Notes: generated by a model not told the origin, from the sequence alone. Shown: positions 51,699-61,531, counted from the first letter of the stretch. The stretch: DNA of 64,000 bases from Comamonas piscis (GCF_014109725.1 NZ_CP058554.1:3038001-3102000), one strand, 5' to 3'. Translations and numbers: made by a program.

Positions 51699-53081
51699 TT
51701 ACTGCACCGGATCCCCACGCATGGGCAAGCCGGTGCGGTCCTTGCTGCTCAGCAGCGCAATCAGCCCGACGACCGCCGCCCCAATCAGGTAGTAGGCCGG
51801 AACAATGGGGTTGCCCGTCCTGGCAATCAACCAGGAGTTGATCATCGGCGCCGTTCCGGCAAACATCGCCACGGCCACGTTGTAGCTCAGTGCCATGCCT
51901 TTGAAGCGCACCTGGGTATGGAACATCGACGGGATGATCGAGTAGATGCTGCCCAGCAGCATGGCCAAGCAGAAGTTCAGCACCATCAAGGACGAGATCT
52001 TGGCGGCGGTGCTGCCCTCCAGCAGCAGCTGAAAGCACGGCACGGCCAGCACGGCAATGGCCAGGCTGGCGGCGGTCATCATGGTCTTGCGGCTGAACTT
52101 GTCGGCCAGCATGCCCATGAGGGGGATCATCACCACCAGAAACAGCTGCGGGCCCAGCGACAGCTTGAGGCCGGTGGCCACATCCACATGCAGTGCGCTG
52201 ACAAAGTAGGTCGGGATGTAGGTGACGACGGTGAACAAGGTCACATTGGTTACGATGATGATGCCGGCGGACTGGAACAGCTCCTTCTTGTGGGTGGCGA
52301 ACAGCACCTTCCAGCTGGCTTGGGCCAGTGCATCATGCTGCTGCTTCATCGCGACAAAGGTGGGGGTCTCTTCCAGGTACTTGCGGATATAGAGGCCAAT
52401 GGCGCCCAGCGGCAGTGCGATCAGAAACGGAATGCGCCAGGCCCAGTCCAGGATCTGGTCGGCGCTGAAAAATACCGTCAGGATGGCCGAGACCGAGGCA
52501 CCAAAGAAGAAACCGGCCATGCAACCCACCTCGACCCAGCTGGTGAGCAAGGTGCGGTTGCGGTCCCGGCAGTACTCGGCCACAAAGATGGCAGCGCCGC
52601 TGGCCTCGCCCCCGGCGGACAGGCCCTGCATCAGGCGCAGCACGATCAGCAGCAAGGGCGCGGCAATGCCGATGCTGGCATAGCCCGGCAGCACACCAAT
52701 CAGGAAGGTGGAGATCGCCATCATGATGATGGTGATGGTCAGCACGCGCTTTCGGCCGTACTTGTCACCCAGCGAGCCAAAGAAGATGCCGCCAATGGGC
52801 CGGGCAAAAAAGGCAATCGCAAAGGCCGCCCAGGAGGCGGTTACCTGCATCGTCGGCGAGCTGGTGGCAAAGAAGACCTTGCCGAGCACCGCGGCCAGGT
52901 AGCCATAGACGGAAAACTCGAACCACTCGACAAAGCTGCCAACCACCGAGGCCAGCACCACGCGGTTGAGCTCTTTGGACTGCACCGCGCGCGGCGCCGC
53001 TGTCGGGGATGGGGACGACCCGTTCGAAGGGATTGCACTGGGGGCGGCAAAGCCATCTGCCATGGGAGTGTGGGTGTGCAT
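51699..53081 (-). CDS. MFS transporter, metabolite:H+ symporter (MHS) family
   Basis: 460 residues from the ATG at 53081 with AAGGACT upstream. It has 12 helices and the MHS signature regions VGSFVEWFEFSVYGYLA, ARPIGGIFFGSLGDKYGRKR and LRLMQGLSAGGEASGA, as in ProP, KgtP and ShiA-type symporters. It follows hyuB on the same strand (82 bp gap) and most likely imports the cyclic amide or carboxylate on which HyuA/HyuB act. The exact substrate is unknown. Confidence 0.92.
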   Translation of the reverse strand: MHTHTPMADGFAAPSAIPSNGSSPSPTAAPRAVQSKELNRVVLASVVGSFVEWFEFSVYGYLAAVLGKVFFATSSPTMQVTASWAAFAIAFFARPIGGIFFGSLGDKYGRKRVLTITIIMMAISTFLIGVLPGYASIGIAAPLLLIVLRLMQGLSAGGEASGAAIFVAEYCRDRNRTLLTSWVEVGCMAGFFFGASVSAILTVFFSADQILDWAWRIPFLIALPLGAIGLYIRKYLEETPTFVAMKQQHDALAQASWKVLFATHKKELFQSAGIIIVTNVTLFTVVTYIPTYFVSALHVDVATGLKLSLGPQLFLVVMIPLMGMLADKFSRKTMMTAASLAIAVLAVPCFQLLLEGSTAAKISSLMVLNFCLAMLLGSIYSIIPSMFHTQVRFKGMALSYNVAVAMFAGTAPMINSWLIARTGNPIVPAYYLIGAAVVGLIALLSSKDRTGLPMRGDPVQ

Positions 53082-53163
53082 CGAGAGTCCTTGGTGTCCT
53101 GCAGGGGGGGGAAGAAAAGTGGGTGCGGACCAGCGGCCCTTGCCGCTGGCCATGGTCAGGCGA

Positions 53164-54840
53164 TCAGGCCGGGTTCAGCGGCTTGGCCTGGGCGTATTGG
53201 GCATTGGCTTGCTCGGCGCTGATATAGCCATAAGCCACATCGCGCTGCACCAGCGCGGCGGGGCGCAGTGCCGCATCGCCGTTGCCGCCGCCGCCGGGCA
53301 AGTCCAAAATCAGACGGCGCCCGGCCGGGATCTGCTGCTTGCCCTTGCCGCGCAAGGCGGTACCGTCGTCCAGCGACACCTTGCCCAACGCGCCGCTTTG
53401 GCCGCCGTTGTGGCCCCGGGCCGCAAAATGCACGCGGTCAAACATGGCGTTCAAGTCAAACTCAAAGCCCTCGGCCGAGCCCACCTCGATGCGTTGGCCC
53501 AGGCCGCCCCGCCAGCGGCCGGCGCCGCCCGAGTTGGGTCGCAGCTCTTTGCGCCAGATGATGATGGGGCCAATGCTCTCGGTCACCTCGACCGACATGG
53601 CCTGCACGCCGCTGGGGAAGGCCGTGGCGCTCAGGCCATCGCTGGAGCGGCGCGCACCGGTGCCACCGGTGTTGAACATCAGGATCTCGTGCTGCTGGTT
53701 GCGTGTGGCCTGGCTGATACCCTTGAAGCGCATCTGCAGGTTCCACAGGGAGCTGGCCCCTTCGGCCGGGATCTCGCCCTGGCAAATGGGCTGCAGCGCG
53801 CCCAGCACCACATCGGGGATCAGGTGGCCGATGACATGGCGCACGGACACCGGGCGCGGGCGGTGGGCATTGAGGATGCAGTCCTCGGGCGCACTGATCT
53901 CAAAGGGCTCCAGCGAGCCCCAGTTGTTGGGGATTTCCGGCGCAATCGCGCACTTGAGCGCATAGGAGGCATAGGCCTTGGTGTAGGTCAGCGGCACATT
54001 GATGCCGTAGCGGCTCGGGTCCGAGGTGCCGGCAAAGTCGGCGCGCAGCTTGTCGGCCGCAATCTCCACGGCCACGACCAGTTCGATGGGCTTTTCATAA
54101 CCGTCCACGGTCATCGCATAGCGCTGGGTGCCATCGGGCAAGGCGGCGATGCGCTCGCGGGTGGCGCGCTGGCTGTTCTCGAAGATGAAGCCGGCCAGGT
54201 CTTCCAGGTCACGCAGCTCAAACTCGGCCAGCATGCCCTTGAGGCGGCGCATGCCGGTGGCATTGCAGACGGCCAGCGAATGGAAGTCACCAATCACCTG
54301 GTCGCGCTCGCGCACGTTGTTGCGCAGGATTTCGATCAGGTCCTCATTCAGTGCACCGGCGCGGAAGAACTTCATCGGCGGTATGCACAGGCCCTCTTCA
54401 TAGACATCGCTGCCATCCGGCCCAAAGCCGCGCCCGCCGATGTCCACCACGTGGGCGGTGGCGGCAAAGTAGCCGATGTGCTCGCTGTGGCCGTCGCGGC
54501 CATAAAACACCGGGGTGACGACGGTGATGTCGTGCAGGTGGCCGGTGCCCAGCCAGGGGTCGTTGGTGACCAGCACATCGCCATCTTGCAAGGTGCTGCG
54601 CTCAAAGCGCTTGGCAAAATGCGCGACCGACTCGGCCATCGAGTTCACATGGCCGGGGGTGCCGGTCACGGCCTGGGCCATCATGCGGCCCTGCTTGTCG
54701 AACACGCCGGCCGACAAGTCGCCCGCCTCCCGCACGCTGGTGCAAAAGGCGGTGCGGATCAAGGTGACCGCCTGCTCTTCCACCACCGAGATAAGGCGGT
54801 TCCACATGATTTGGTAATGAACGTCTGTATTGTTTGCCAT
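53164..54840 (-). CDS. hyuB: Hydantoinase B / oxoprolinase subunit B family protein
   Basis: 558 residues from the ATG at 54840 (GGAG in the end of hyuA serves as ribosome binding site). HyuB features: RTAFCTSVREAGDLSAGVFD, GTPGHVNSM, VLVTNDPWLGTGHLHDI, NSGGAGRWRGGLG and a Gly-rich end (LPGGGGNGDAA). With HyuA it forms ATP-dependent amide hydrolases such as 5-oxoprolinase or N-methylhydantoinase. Overlaps the hyuA stop region, so coupled to it. Confidence 0.92.
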   Translation of the reverse strand: MANNTDVHYQIMWNRLISVVEEQAVTLIRTAFCTSVREAGDLSAGVFDKQGRMMAQAVTGTPGHVNSMAESVAHFAKRFERSTLQDGDVLVTNDPWLGTGHLHDITVVTPVFYGRDGHSEHIGYFAATAHVVDIGGRGFGPDGSDVYEEGLCIPPMKFFRAGALNEDLIEILRNNVRERDQVIGDFHSLAVCNATGMRRLKGMLAEFELRDLEDLAGFIFENSQRATRERIAALPDGTQRYAMTVDGYEKPIELVVAVEIAADKLRADFAGTSDPSRYGINVPLTYTKAYASYALKCAIAPEIPNNWGSLEPFEISAPEDCILNAHRPRPVSVRHVIGHLIPDVVLGALQPICQGEIPAEGASSLWNLQMRFKGISQATRNQQHEILMFNTGGTGARRSSDGLSATAFPSGVQAMSVEVTESIGPIIIWRKELRPNSGGAGRWRGGLGQRIEVGSAEGFEFDLNAMFDRVHFAARGHNGGQSGALGKVSLDDGTALRGKGKQQIPAGRRLILDLPGGGGNGDAALRPAALVQRDVAYGYISAEQANAQYAQAKPLNPA

Positions 54841-54842
54841 GA

Positions 54843-56945
54843 TCACACTCCGCTTTCGATGCGTTCTACGAGCATGCAGTCGTCCGACTGCAGCACGACC
54901 TTGAAGCCCGGGCTCACATAGGTCGAGGTTTCCTTTTCCACAATCACCACGGGGCCGGGCACCGCCTGGCCCCGGGGCAGGCCCAGGCGCTCATAGATAT
55001 CGCAGGCATAAAACTGTCCGAGCTTGCCGTCGAAGACTTCGCGGCGGTCCAGCACCGTGCCGGCGCCCTTTTGCGGCGTGCCGCCCTGCTGCAACTCCGC
55101 TCTGGCCGGCGGCAAGGTCTTGGAACGCAAGGACAGTGCCCAACTCACCACCTCGATGTCGAGGCCGTCGATGGCGTGGCCGAACAAGGCCACATAGTTC
55201 TGCACAAAGGCTTCGTTGAGCGCGGGCACGCTGTCCGGCCCAAACTGCTGCACGGGCACCGAGACGGGAATCTCCCAGCCCTGGCCGCAGTAGCGCATAA
55301 AGGCGCGCAGCTCCTTGACGGTCTCGCCGTCGTAACCGGTGTCGTGCAAAAAGGCGCTCACCTCGACTTCCATCTCGCGCAGCATCTGGTTGACAGCCTC
55401 GCCATCGAACTGGCTCATGCGCATCACCGAGCTGCGCAGCGACTCATAGGCAAAGGGCGCCCGCAAAAAGCCGATGGCCGAGCCCACGCCGGCGCCCGTT
55501 GGGATCAGCAGGCGATGGATGCCCAGCTTTTCACAGAGGCGCACGGCATGCAGCGGCGCCGCGCCGCCGTAGGCGATCATCGTGTAGGTCTCCAGGTCCT
55601 GGCCGGACTCCACCGCATGCATGCGCGCAGCATTGGCCATGTTCTCGTCCACCACTTCGGCCACCGCATAGGCTGCGCGTACGGCATCCAGGCCTTGGGC
55701 CTCGCCCACATGGGCGGCCATGGCTTTCTCGGCAGCGGGCATGTCGAGCCGCATGCTGCCGCCAGCAAACCTTGCGGGGTCGAGCTTGTGGAGCAGCAGA
55801 TCGGCATCGGTCACCGTGGGACGGGCGCCGCCGCGGCCGTAGCTGGCTGGTCCGGGCTCGGAGCCCGCGCTTTCCGGCCCCACGCGCACCTGGCGCATAT
55901 CGTCCACATGGGCAATGGAGCCGCCGCCCGCGCCGATCTCGATCATCTCGATGACCGGTATCGAGATCGGCATGCCGCTGCCCTTTTTAAAGCGGTAGCT
56001 GCGCGCCACTTCAAACACCCGCGCCGTCTTGGGCACATGCTGGTCGATGAGGCAGATCTTGGCGGTGGTGCCGCCCATGTCGAAGGAGACCACCTTGTCC
56101 TGGCCGTACTTGGCCGCAAAATCGCTGGCGTAGATAGCGCCGCCGGCCGGGCCGGATTCGAGCAGGCGCACCGGGAACTCGGCCGCATTGGCCAGCGACA
56201 TCAGTCCGCCGCCCGAGTGGATCAGGTAGAGCGGGCAGTGCATGCCCTCTTCCACCAAGGCCTGGGCCAGGCGCTGCAGGTAGGACGACATCAGCGGCTT
56301 CACATAGGCATTGGCGCAGACGGTGTTGAAGCGCTCGAACTCGCGGATCTGGGGCGATACCTCGCTGGAGATAGACACCGACAGCTGGGGCAGCGCCTGG
56401 GCAATCAGCGCGCGCACCCGCTTTTCATGGACCGGGTTCTTGTAGCTGTGCATGAGGCCCACGGCCACGCTGTCGTACTCGCCCTGGCGCAGCTGGGCAA
56501 TCACTTCCTGAACCTGCGCCTCATCCAGCGCCTGCAGCTCTTGCCCTTTGGCATCAAGCCGGCCTGCCACGGTAAAGCGGTGGTTGCGGGCAATCAGCGG
56601 TGCGGGCAGCTGGATGGCCAGGTCGTACTGCTCAAAACGGCCTTCGTTGCGCATCTCGATCACATCGCGAAAACCTTCGCTGGTGATGAAGGCGGTCTTG
56701 GCGCCGCGTCGCTCGATCAGCGAATTCGTCGCCAAGGTCGTGCCGTGGATCACCGTGCCAATCTGCGATGGCGCAATCCCCGCCTGGGCTGCCGCCTGTT
56801 TGAGGCCGGTGACGATGGCGCGCTCGGGTTTTTCATAGTCCGTCAGGACCTTCTCGCTGAACAGGACGCCATCGACCTCCAGTGCGATATCTGTGAATGT
56901 GCCGCCGATGTCTGCCCCGGCGCGTGTGACTTGGCTTTTTGCCAT
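54843..56945 (-). CDS. hyuA: Hydantoinase A / oxoprolinase subunit A family protein
   Basis: 700 residues from the ATG at 56945 with GGAG seven to ten bases upstream; a longer reading frame upstream has no site. ASKHA-type ATP-binding motifs are RAGADIGGTFTDIALEVDG near the start, VIHGTTLATNSLIERRGAK and VSFDMGGTTAKICLI, and GGGSIAHVD followed by VGPESAGSEPGPASYGRGG. It is the ATP-using subunit. First gene of hyuA-hyuB-transporter, probably with the LysR gene as regulator. Possible substrates are 5-oxoproline, hydantoins or related lactams. Confidence 0.93.
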   Translation of the reverse strand: MAKSQVTRAGADIGGTFTDIALEVDGVLFSEKVLTDYEKPERAIVTGLKQAAAQAGIAPSQIGTVIHGTTLATNSLIERRGAKTAFITSEGFRDVIEMRNEGRFEQYDLAIQLPAPLIARNHRFTVAGRLDAKGQELQALDEAQVQEVIAQLRQGEYDSVAVGLMHSYKNPVHEKRVRALIAQALPQLSVSISSEVSPQIREFERFNTVCANAYVKPLMSSYLQRLAQALVEEGMHCPLYLIHSGGGLMSLANAAEFPVRLLESGPAGGAIYASDFAAKYGQDKVVSFDMGGTTAKICLIDQHVPKTARVFEVARSYRFKKGSGMPISIPVIEMIEIGAGGGSIAHVDDMRQVRVGPESAGSEPGPASYGRGGARPTVTDADLLLHKLDPARFAGGSMRLDMPAAEKAMAAHVGEAQGLDAVRAAYAVAEVVDENMANAARMHAVESGQDLETYTMIAYGGAAPLHAVRLCEKLGIHRLLIPTGAGVGSAIGFLRAPFAYESLRSSVMRMSQFDGEAVNQMLREMEVEVSAFLHDTGYDGETVKELRAFMRYCGQGWEIPVSVPVQQFGPDSVPALNEAFVQNYVALFGHAIDGLDIEVVSWALSLRSKTLPPARAELQQGGTPQKGAGTVLDRREVFDGKLGQFYACDIYERLGLPRGQAVPGPVVIVEKETSTYVSPGFKVVLQSDDCMLVERIESGV

Positions 56946-57318
56946 CTGGTATCTCCGAATCATGCAAGCTGTATGGATCAGAAGCTCTGATCTGGCAGCG
57001 ATGATCAAGTGATCGCCCAGTCGGCGCAAACAAGAAATTCGAGGGCGGACACAAGCCTGGCTTCGCGGGTAAAAACCATTACGCGCTAACCCGGTGGCCA
57101 TGCACGGCCACAGTGCATAGAAGACTGTTTTTGGCAGCCCATGCACCAGGGCTGCGCGCTACTGCACCATGTGGCGGCGGCCTGCACCAAAGCCGGGTGG
57201 ACGGGTGCCGCCAAGCCGCCAGAGATGCTTGTGTAAAGCTTGGAAGGGCAACAAAAAAGTGAGGCTATAGGCGCGCCAGGCTTGAGCGATGGACTGCTTC
57301 AGGCAGCGGATGCAGTCA
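56946..57318. other. Intergenic leader of hyuA with two GATC palindromes
   Basis: No convincing gene is present in these 373 bp. Close to hyuA are GATCAGA-AGC-TCTGATC (56976-56992) and GATCA-AG-TGATC (57003-57014), about 25 bp apart between centres. A third dyad GTGGCC-ATGCAC-GGCCAC is at 57094-57111. The first two are candidate operator halves for control of the hyu operon. Confidence 0.5.
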
Positions 57319-57347
57319 CAAAAAAAGCCCCAAGCAAAGCTTGGGGC
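57319..57347 (-). terminator. Terminator of the nrdA-nrdB-yfaE operon
   Basis: The minus-strand stem GCCCCAAG / CTTGGGGC with a 5-nt loop is followed by seven T residues, 22 bp after the ferredoxin stop codon. Confidence 0.9.
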
Positions 57348-57369
57348 CTGTGTGCCGAACGGCAGCAGA

Positions 57370-57672
57370 TTACAGATCCAGAGCGAGCTGGCTCTTGTCC
57401 TCGGCGCTGGCTTCCACTTGCCGGAGGCTGCATTCCACCTTAATGGGGGTCTTGACCACGCAGCAGCAGGGAACCACCTCATTCGGCCCGACAAAGGCCA
57501 GCGGCTCCTGGGTGTAGACGACTTCGCCTTCCAGCAAGGTGAGGCGGCAGCTGCCGCAATAGCCACCACGGCACTGGTACTCCACATCGTGGCCGGTGCG
57601 CTCCAACGCCTCCAGCAGGGTCTCCCCTGGCAGTACGCGTATGAGCCTGTCCGTGGTGCTGACGGTGGTCAC
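57370..57672 (-). CDS. yfaE: [2Fe-2S] ferredoxin, class I RNR maintenance protein YfaE
   Basis: 100 residues. The plant-type ferredoxin cluster motif is CRGGYCGSC, with the fourth Cys in the CCC run near residue 70. Small size and the place directly behind nrdB, overlapping it by 4 bp, are those of YfaE, which reduces the diferric cluster of NrdB so that the tyrosyl radical can be rebuilt. Ends at the operon terminator. Confidence 0.92.
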   Translation of the reverse strand: MTTVSTTDRLIRVLPGETLLEALERTGHDVEYQCRGGYCGSCRLTLLEGEVVYTQEPLAFVGPNEVVPCCCVVKTPIKVECSLRQVEASAEDKSQLALDL

Positions 57673-58802
57673 AACTCGATTCCGCTCAGGTCATCCAGCG
57701 AGACTTCGGCGTTGATCTGGCCAACCAGGTAGGAGCTCAGCTCCACCTCTTGCGGGGCTACTTGCACGGTGTCGGACGACAACCAGGTGTTGATCCAGGG
57801 GATCGGGTTGCTCTTGGCATTCTCGAACGCGGGCTTGAGGCCGATCGCCGACATGCGGATATTGGTGATGTACTCCACATACTGGCTCAGGATGTCCTTA
57901 TTCAGGCCGATCATCGAGCCGTCGCGGAACAGGTACTCGGCCCACTGCTTTTCCTGCAAGGCCGCGGTCTTGAACATCTCAAAGCATTCCTGCTCGGTCT
58001 CTTTGGCAATCTTGGCAAAGTCCGGGTCGTCTTGGCCCGAGCGCATGATGTTGAGCAAGTGCTGGGTACCGGTCAGGTGCAGCGCTTCATCACGGGCGAT
58101 CAAGCGGATGATCTTGGCATTGCCCTCCATCAGCTTGCGCTCGGCAAATGCGAACGAGCAGGCAAAGCTCACATAAAAGCGGATGGCCTCCAGAATGTTC
58201 ACATTCATCAGGCACAGGAACATCTTCTTCTTGAGCTGGTACACATCGATCTCATGCACCACACCATTGATGGTGTGGCTGCCGGCGCCCAGCTGGGCGT
58301 GCAGCATGGCATCGCGGATCAGATCGTCGTAGTAGGACGAGATATCGCCCGCGCGCAGCTTGATGTTCTCGTTGCGCATGATGTCGTCAAAGATCACCGA
58401 AGGATCATTGACGATATTGCGCAGGATGTGCGTGTACGAGCGCGAATGGATGGTCTCCGAGAACGCCCAGGTCTCAATCCAGGTCTCCAGCTCCGGCAGC
58501 GACACCAGCGGCAGGAAGGCCATGTTGGGGCTGCGCCCCTGGATGGAGTCCAGCAAGGTCTGGTACTTCAGGTTGCTGATGAAGATGTGCTTCTCGTGGT
58601 CGGGCAGCTTCTGGTAGTCGATCCGGTCCTGCGTGATGTCCACTTCTTCAGGGCGCCAGAAGAACGAGAGCTGCTTTTCAATCAGCTTCTCGAAAATCGG
58701 GTACTTCTGCTGGTCGTAGCGGGCGACATTGACCGGATTGCCAAAGAACATCGGTTCCTTGAGCTGGTCATTGTCAACCTTGGAAAAGGTGCTGTATGCC
58801 AT
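57669..58802 (-). CDS. nrdB: Class Ia ribonucleotide reductase beta subunit
   Basis: 377 residues, equal to the family length. Di-iron ligands lie in ETWAFSETIHSRSY (Glu and His), FAERKLMEG (Glu) and ARDEALHLTGTQ (Glu and His). The early Asp ligand is near SFFWRPEEVD, and the C-terminal end (ELSSYLVGQINAEVSLDDL) carries the alpha-binding peptide. It holds the diferric-tyrosyl radical used by NrdA. It starts 14 bp after nrdA. Confidence 0.96.
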   Translation of the reverse strand: MAYSTFSKVDNDQLKEPMFFGNPVNVARYDQQKYPIFEKLIEKQLSFFWRPEEVDITQDRIDYQKLPDHEKHIFISNLKYQTLLDSIQGRSPNMAFLPLVSLPELETWIETWAFSETIHSRSYTHILRNIVNDPSVIFDDIMRNENIKLRAGDISSYYDDLIRDAMLHAQLGAGSHTINGVVHEIDVYQLKKKMFLCLMNVNILEAIRFYVSFACSFAFAERKLMEGNAKIIRLIARDEALHLTGTQHLLNIMRSGQDDPDFAKIAKETEQECFEMFKTAALQEKQWAEYLFRDGSMIGLNKDILSQYVEYITNIRMSAIGLKPAFENAKSNPIPWINTWLSSDTVQVAPQEVELSSYLVGQINAEVSLDDLSGIEL

Positions 58803-58816
58803 GGCCTTCTCTGTCC

Positions 58817-61096
58817 TTAGATCTTGCAGGCGCCGCTGGCGCAGTCGTCTTCTGCAGCCGCGCTCTGCATGTCCTCGGCACCGTCACGGGTGTTGTGGTA
58901 GTACAGCGTCTTGACACCAAACTTGTAGGCCTGCAGCAGGTCCTTGAGCAATTGCTGCATAGGCACCTTGCCATCGGCAAAGCGCTGCGGGTCGTAGTTG
59001 GTGTTGGCCGAGATGGACTGGTCGACAAACTTCTGCATCAGGCCCACGAGCTTGAGGTAGCCATCGTTGTTAGGCATTTGCCACAGCAGTTCGTACTGGC
59101 CCTTCAAACGGTCAATCTCCGGCACCACCTGGCGCAGGATGCCGTCCTTGGACTGCTTGACCGACACAAAACCACGTGGAGGCTCGATGCCATTGGTCGC
59201 GTTGGCGATCTGGCTGGAGGTCTCCGATGGCATCAGCGCGGTCAGGGTCGAGTTGCGCAGGCCATGGGTCTTGATCTCGGTGCGCAGGGTTTCCCAATCG
59301 AGGTGCAGGGGCTCGTCGGTCAGCGCGTCGATGTCCTTCTTATAGGTATCGATGGGCAGGATGCCGGCGGCGTAGTTGGTCTCGGCAAAGGCCGTGCAAG
59401 GACCGAATTCGCGCGACAGCTGCACCGATGCCTTGAGTAGGTAGTACTGGATGGCTTCAAAGGTGCGGTGGGTCAGGCCATTGGCCGAACCGTCGGAGTA
59501 GCGCACGCCGTTCTTGGCCAGGTAGTAGGCGTAGTTGATCACGCCCACGCCTAGCGAGCGGCGCTTTTCGGTCGCGACGCGGGCAGCGGCCACCGGGTAG
59601 TCCTGGTACTCCAACAAGGCATCGAGTGCACGCACGATCAGGTCGGCCAGCTCTTCTAGCTCGTCGGTCGATTCCAGCGCGCCCAGGTTGAAGGCGGACA
59701 AGGTGCAGAGCGCGATTTCGCCATTCTCGTCCTTGATGTCTTCCAGCGGGCTGGTGGGCAGCAGGATTTCCATGCACAGGTTCGACTGGCGAACCGGCGC
59801 CACAGCCGGGTTGAAGGGGCTGTGGGTGTTGCAGTGGTCCACGTTCTGGATGTAGATACGGCCAGTGCTGGCACGCTCTTGCATCATCAGCGAGAACAGC
59901 TCCACCGCTGGCAGGGTGCGCTTGCGAATGGATTCGTCGTTCTCGTACTTGACGTACAGCTCTTCGAACTTGTTCTGATCGGCAAAAAAGGCCTCGTACA
60001 TGCCAGGCACATCATGGGGCGAGAACAGGCTGATGTTCTGGCCCTTGATCAGGCGCTGGTAGAGCATGCGGTTGATCTGGATACCGTAGTCCAGGTGGCG
60101 GATACGGTTTTCTTCAACGCCACGGTTGTTCTTCAGCACCAGCAGCGACTCGGCTTCCAGGTGCCACAGCGGGTAGAACAAGGTGGCTGCACCACCGCGC
60201 ACGCCCCCTTGCGAGCAGGACTTGACGGCCGACTGGAACATCTTGAAGAAAGGCAGGCAGCCGGTGTGCTGCGCTTCGCCGCCACGGATCTCGCTGCCCA
60301 GGGCGCGGATGCGGCCGCCGTTGATGCCGATACCGGCGCGCTGCGACACGTACTTGACGATGGCGCTGGTGGTGGCGTTGATGCTGTCCAGGCTGTCATC
60401 GCACTCGATCAGCACGCAGGAGCTGAACTGGCGCAAGGGCGTGCGCACGCCGGACATGATGGGCGTGGGCAGCGAAATCTTGAAACGCGAGACGGCATCG
60501 TAGAAGCGCTTGATGTACTGCAGGCGGCGGTCGGCTGGGTACTTGGCAAAAAGGCTCATTGCCACCAGCACGTACAGAATCTGCGGGCTCTCGTAGATGC
60601 GCTTGGTCACCCGGTTCTGCACCAGGTACTTGCCTTCGAGCTGCTTGACGGCTGCGTAGGAGAAATCCATATCGCGCCAGTGGTCGATAAAACCATTGAT
60701 CTCGTCGTACTCTTCGCGGCTGTAGTCGGCCAGCAGGTGCGGGTCGTACTTCTTCAGCTCGGTGAGCTTTTGCACATGGTCGTAGAGGTGCGGCGGTTCG
60801 AACTGGCCAAAGGCAATCTTGCGCAGATGAAAGATGGCCAGGCGCGCTGCGACGTACTGGTAGTCGGGCGCGTCTTCAGAGATCAAATCCGCAGCGGACT
60901 TGATGATGGTTTCATGGATGGCATCGGTGCGAATGCCGTCATAAAACTGAATGTGCGACTGCAGCTCGATCTGGGAGACCGAAACATCGCGCAGGTCTTT
61001 GGCAGCCCAGTCAATCACTCGGTGGATTTTGTCCAGGTCGATAGGCTCAACGCGACCGTCACGCTTGGTGACTCTCATAGTGGTTGTCTGGTTCAT
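58817..61096 (-). CDS. nrdA: Class Ia ribonucleotide reductase alpha subunit
   Basis: 759 residues from the ATG at 61096 (MNQTTTMRVTKRDGRVEPID), the start equivalent to E. coli NrdA; the longer open frame upstream is rejected. An ATP-cone (about 7-95, including VTKRDGRVEPIDLDKIHRVI) for allosteric control is followed by the catalytic barrel, with NLCMEI, CNTHSPFNP and ALCTLSAFNLG carrying active-site cysteines. The redox-active Cys pair is in the tail DDCASGACKI. It reduces ribonucleoside diphosphates. Tandem NrdR boxes lie upstream. Confidence 0.97.
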   Translation of the reverse strand: MNQTTTMRVTKRDGRVEPIDLDKIHRVIDWAAKDLRDVSVSQIELQSHIQFYDGIRTDAIHETIIKSAADLISEDAPDYQYVAARLAIFHLRKIAFGQFEPPHLYDHVQKLTELKKYDPHLLADYSREEYDEINGFIDHWRDMDFSYAAVKQLEGKYLVQNRVTKRIYESPQILYVLVAMSLFAKYPADRRLQYIKRFYDAVSRFKISLPTPIMSGVRTPLRQFSSCVLIECDDSLDSINATTSAIVKYVSQRAGIGINGGRIRALGSEIRGGEAQHTGCLPFFKMFQSAVKSCSQGGVRGGAATLFYPLWHLEAESLLVLKNNRGVEENRIRHLDYGIQINRMLYQRLIKGQNISLFSPHDVPGMYEAFFADQNKFEELYVKYENDESIRKRTLPAVELFSLMMQERASTGRIYIQNVDHCNTHSPFNPAVAPVRQSNLCMEILLPTSPLEDIKDENGEIALCTLSAFNLGALESTDELEELADLIVRALDALLEYQDYPVAAARVATEKRRSLGVGVINYAYYLAKNGVRYSDGSANGLTHRTFEAIQYYLLKASVQLSREFGPCTAFAETNYAAGILPIDTYKKDIDALTDEPLHLDWETLRTEIKTHGLRNSTLTALMPSETSSQIANATNGIEPPRGFVSVKQSKDGILRQVVPEIDRLKGQYELLWQMPNNDGYLKLVGLMQKFVDQSISANTNYDPQRFADGKVPMQQLLKDLLQAYKFGVKTLYYHNTRDGAEDMQSAAAEDDCASGACKI

Positions 61097-61235
61097 TTGC
61101 GATGTTTCTAATGGGATAAAAGACGCAGAACCACCGGTGCGAGACGCAGCCGTCCCGCGCCAAAACGCGCCAGGCAATGCAGGCGCGTAAAGGCTGACGT
61201 GAGAGCTGAGAGGAAACCGGTGGGGAAAGCGGCGG

Positions 61236-61283
61236 ACACTACATATGGTGTCTATGGGCTTGAGTGTACGCTACCTGTAGCGT
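61236..61283 (-). promoter_or_regulatory. Tandem NrdR boxes upstream of nrdA
   Basis: Box 1 (61236-61251) is ACACTACATATGGTGT, nearly the ACACWATATATWGTGT consensus. Box 2 (61268-61283) is ACGCTACCTGTAGCGT, a weaker but symmetric version. Their centres are 32 bp apart, about three helical turns, as expected for cooperative NrdR binding. They lie 140-187 bp upstream of the nrdA start, so the promoter should overlap them. NrdR represses when dATP is high. Confidence 0.85.
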
Positions 61284-61531
61284 TCTGTGCAGCAACCACA
61301 TGGGCCAGATTTCTGCTAGGCAAGGCTGGATTCAGAGAAGAATGCAGCAAAATCAACGCGCATTGGATCGGTAAATATATGTATCCAGGACGGCACAGTC
61401 CCCGATCCTGGCAGGGGCATCGCGCTGCACTTTAGCTGGCCATCGCCATCTTGTTGTTCGTGCTCGGCAGCCACGGATTGCAGCGTATTCACTACTCGCC
61501 GTGAAGTTGGCTGAATACGGAGCACACAAAT
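61284..61531. other. Non-coding stretch between nrdA boxes and tRNA-Pro
   Basis: About 250 bp between the NrdR boxes and the tRNA-Pro copy 2 terminator hold no ORF with a ribosome binding site or recognisable product. Local composition is less GC-rich around 61360-61385 (AAATATATGTAT), which could be a promoter element. Nothing else recognised. Confidence 0.4.
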
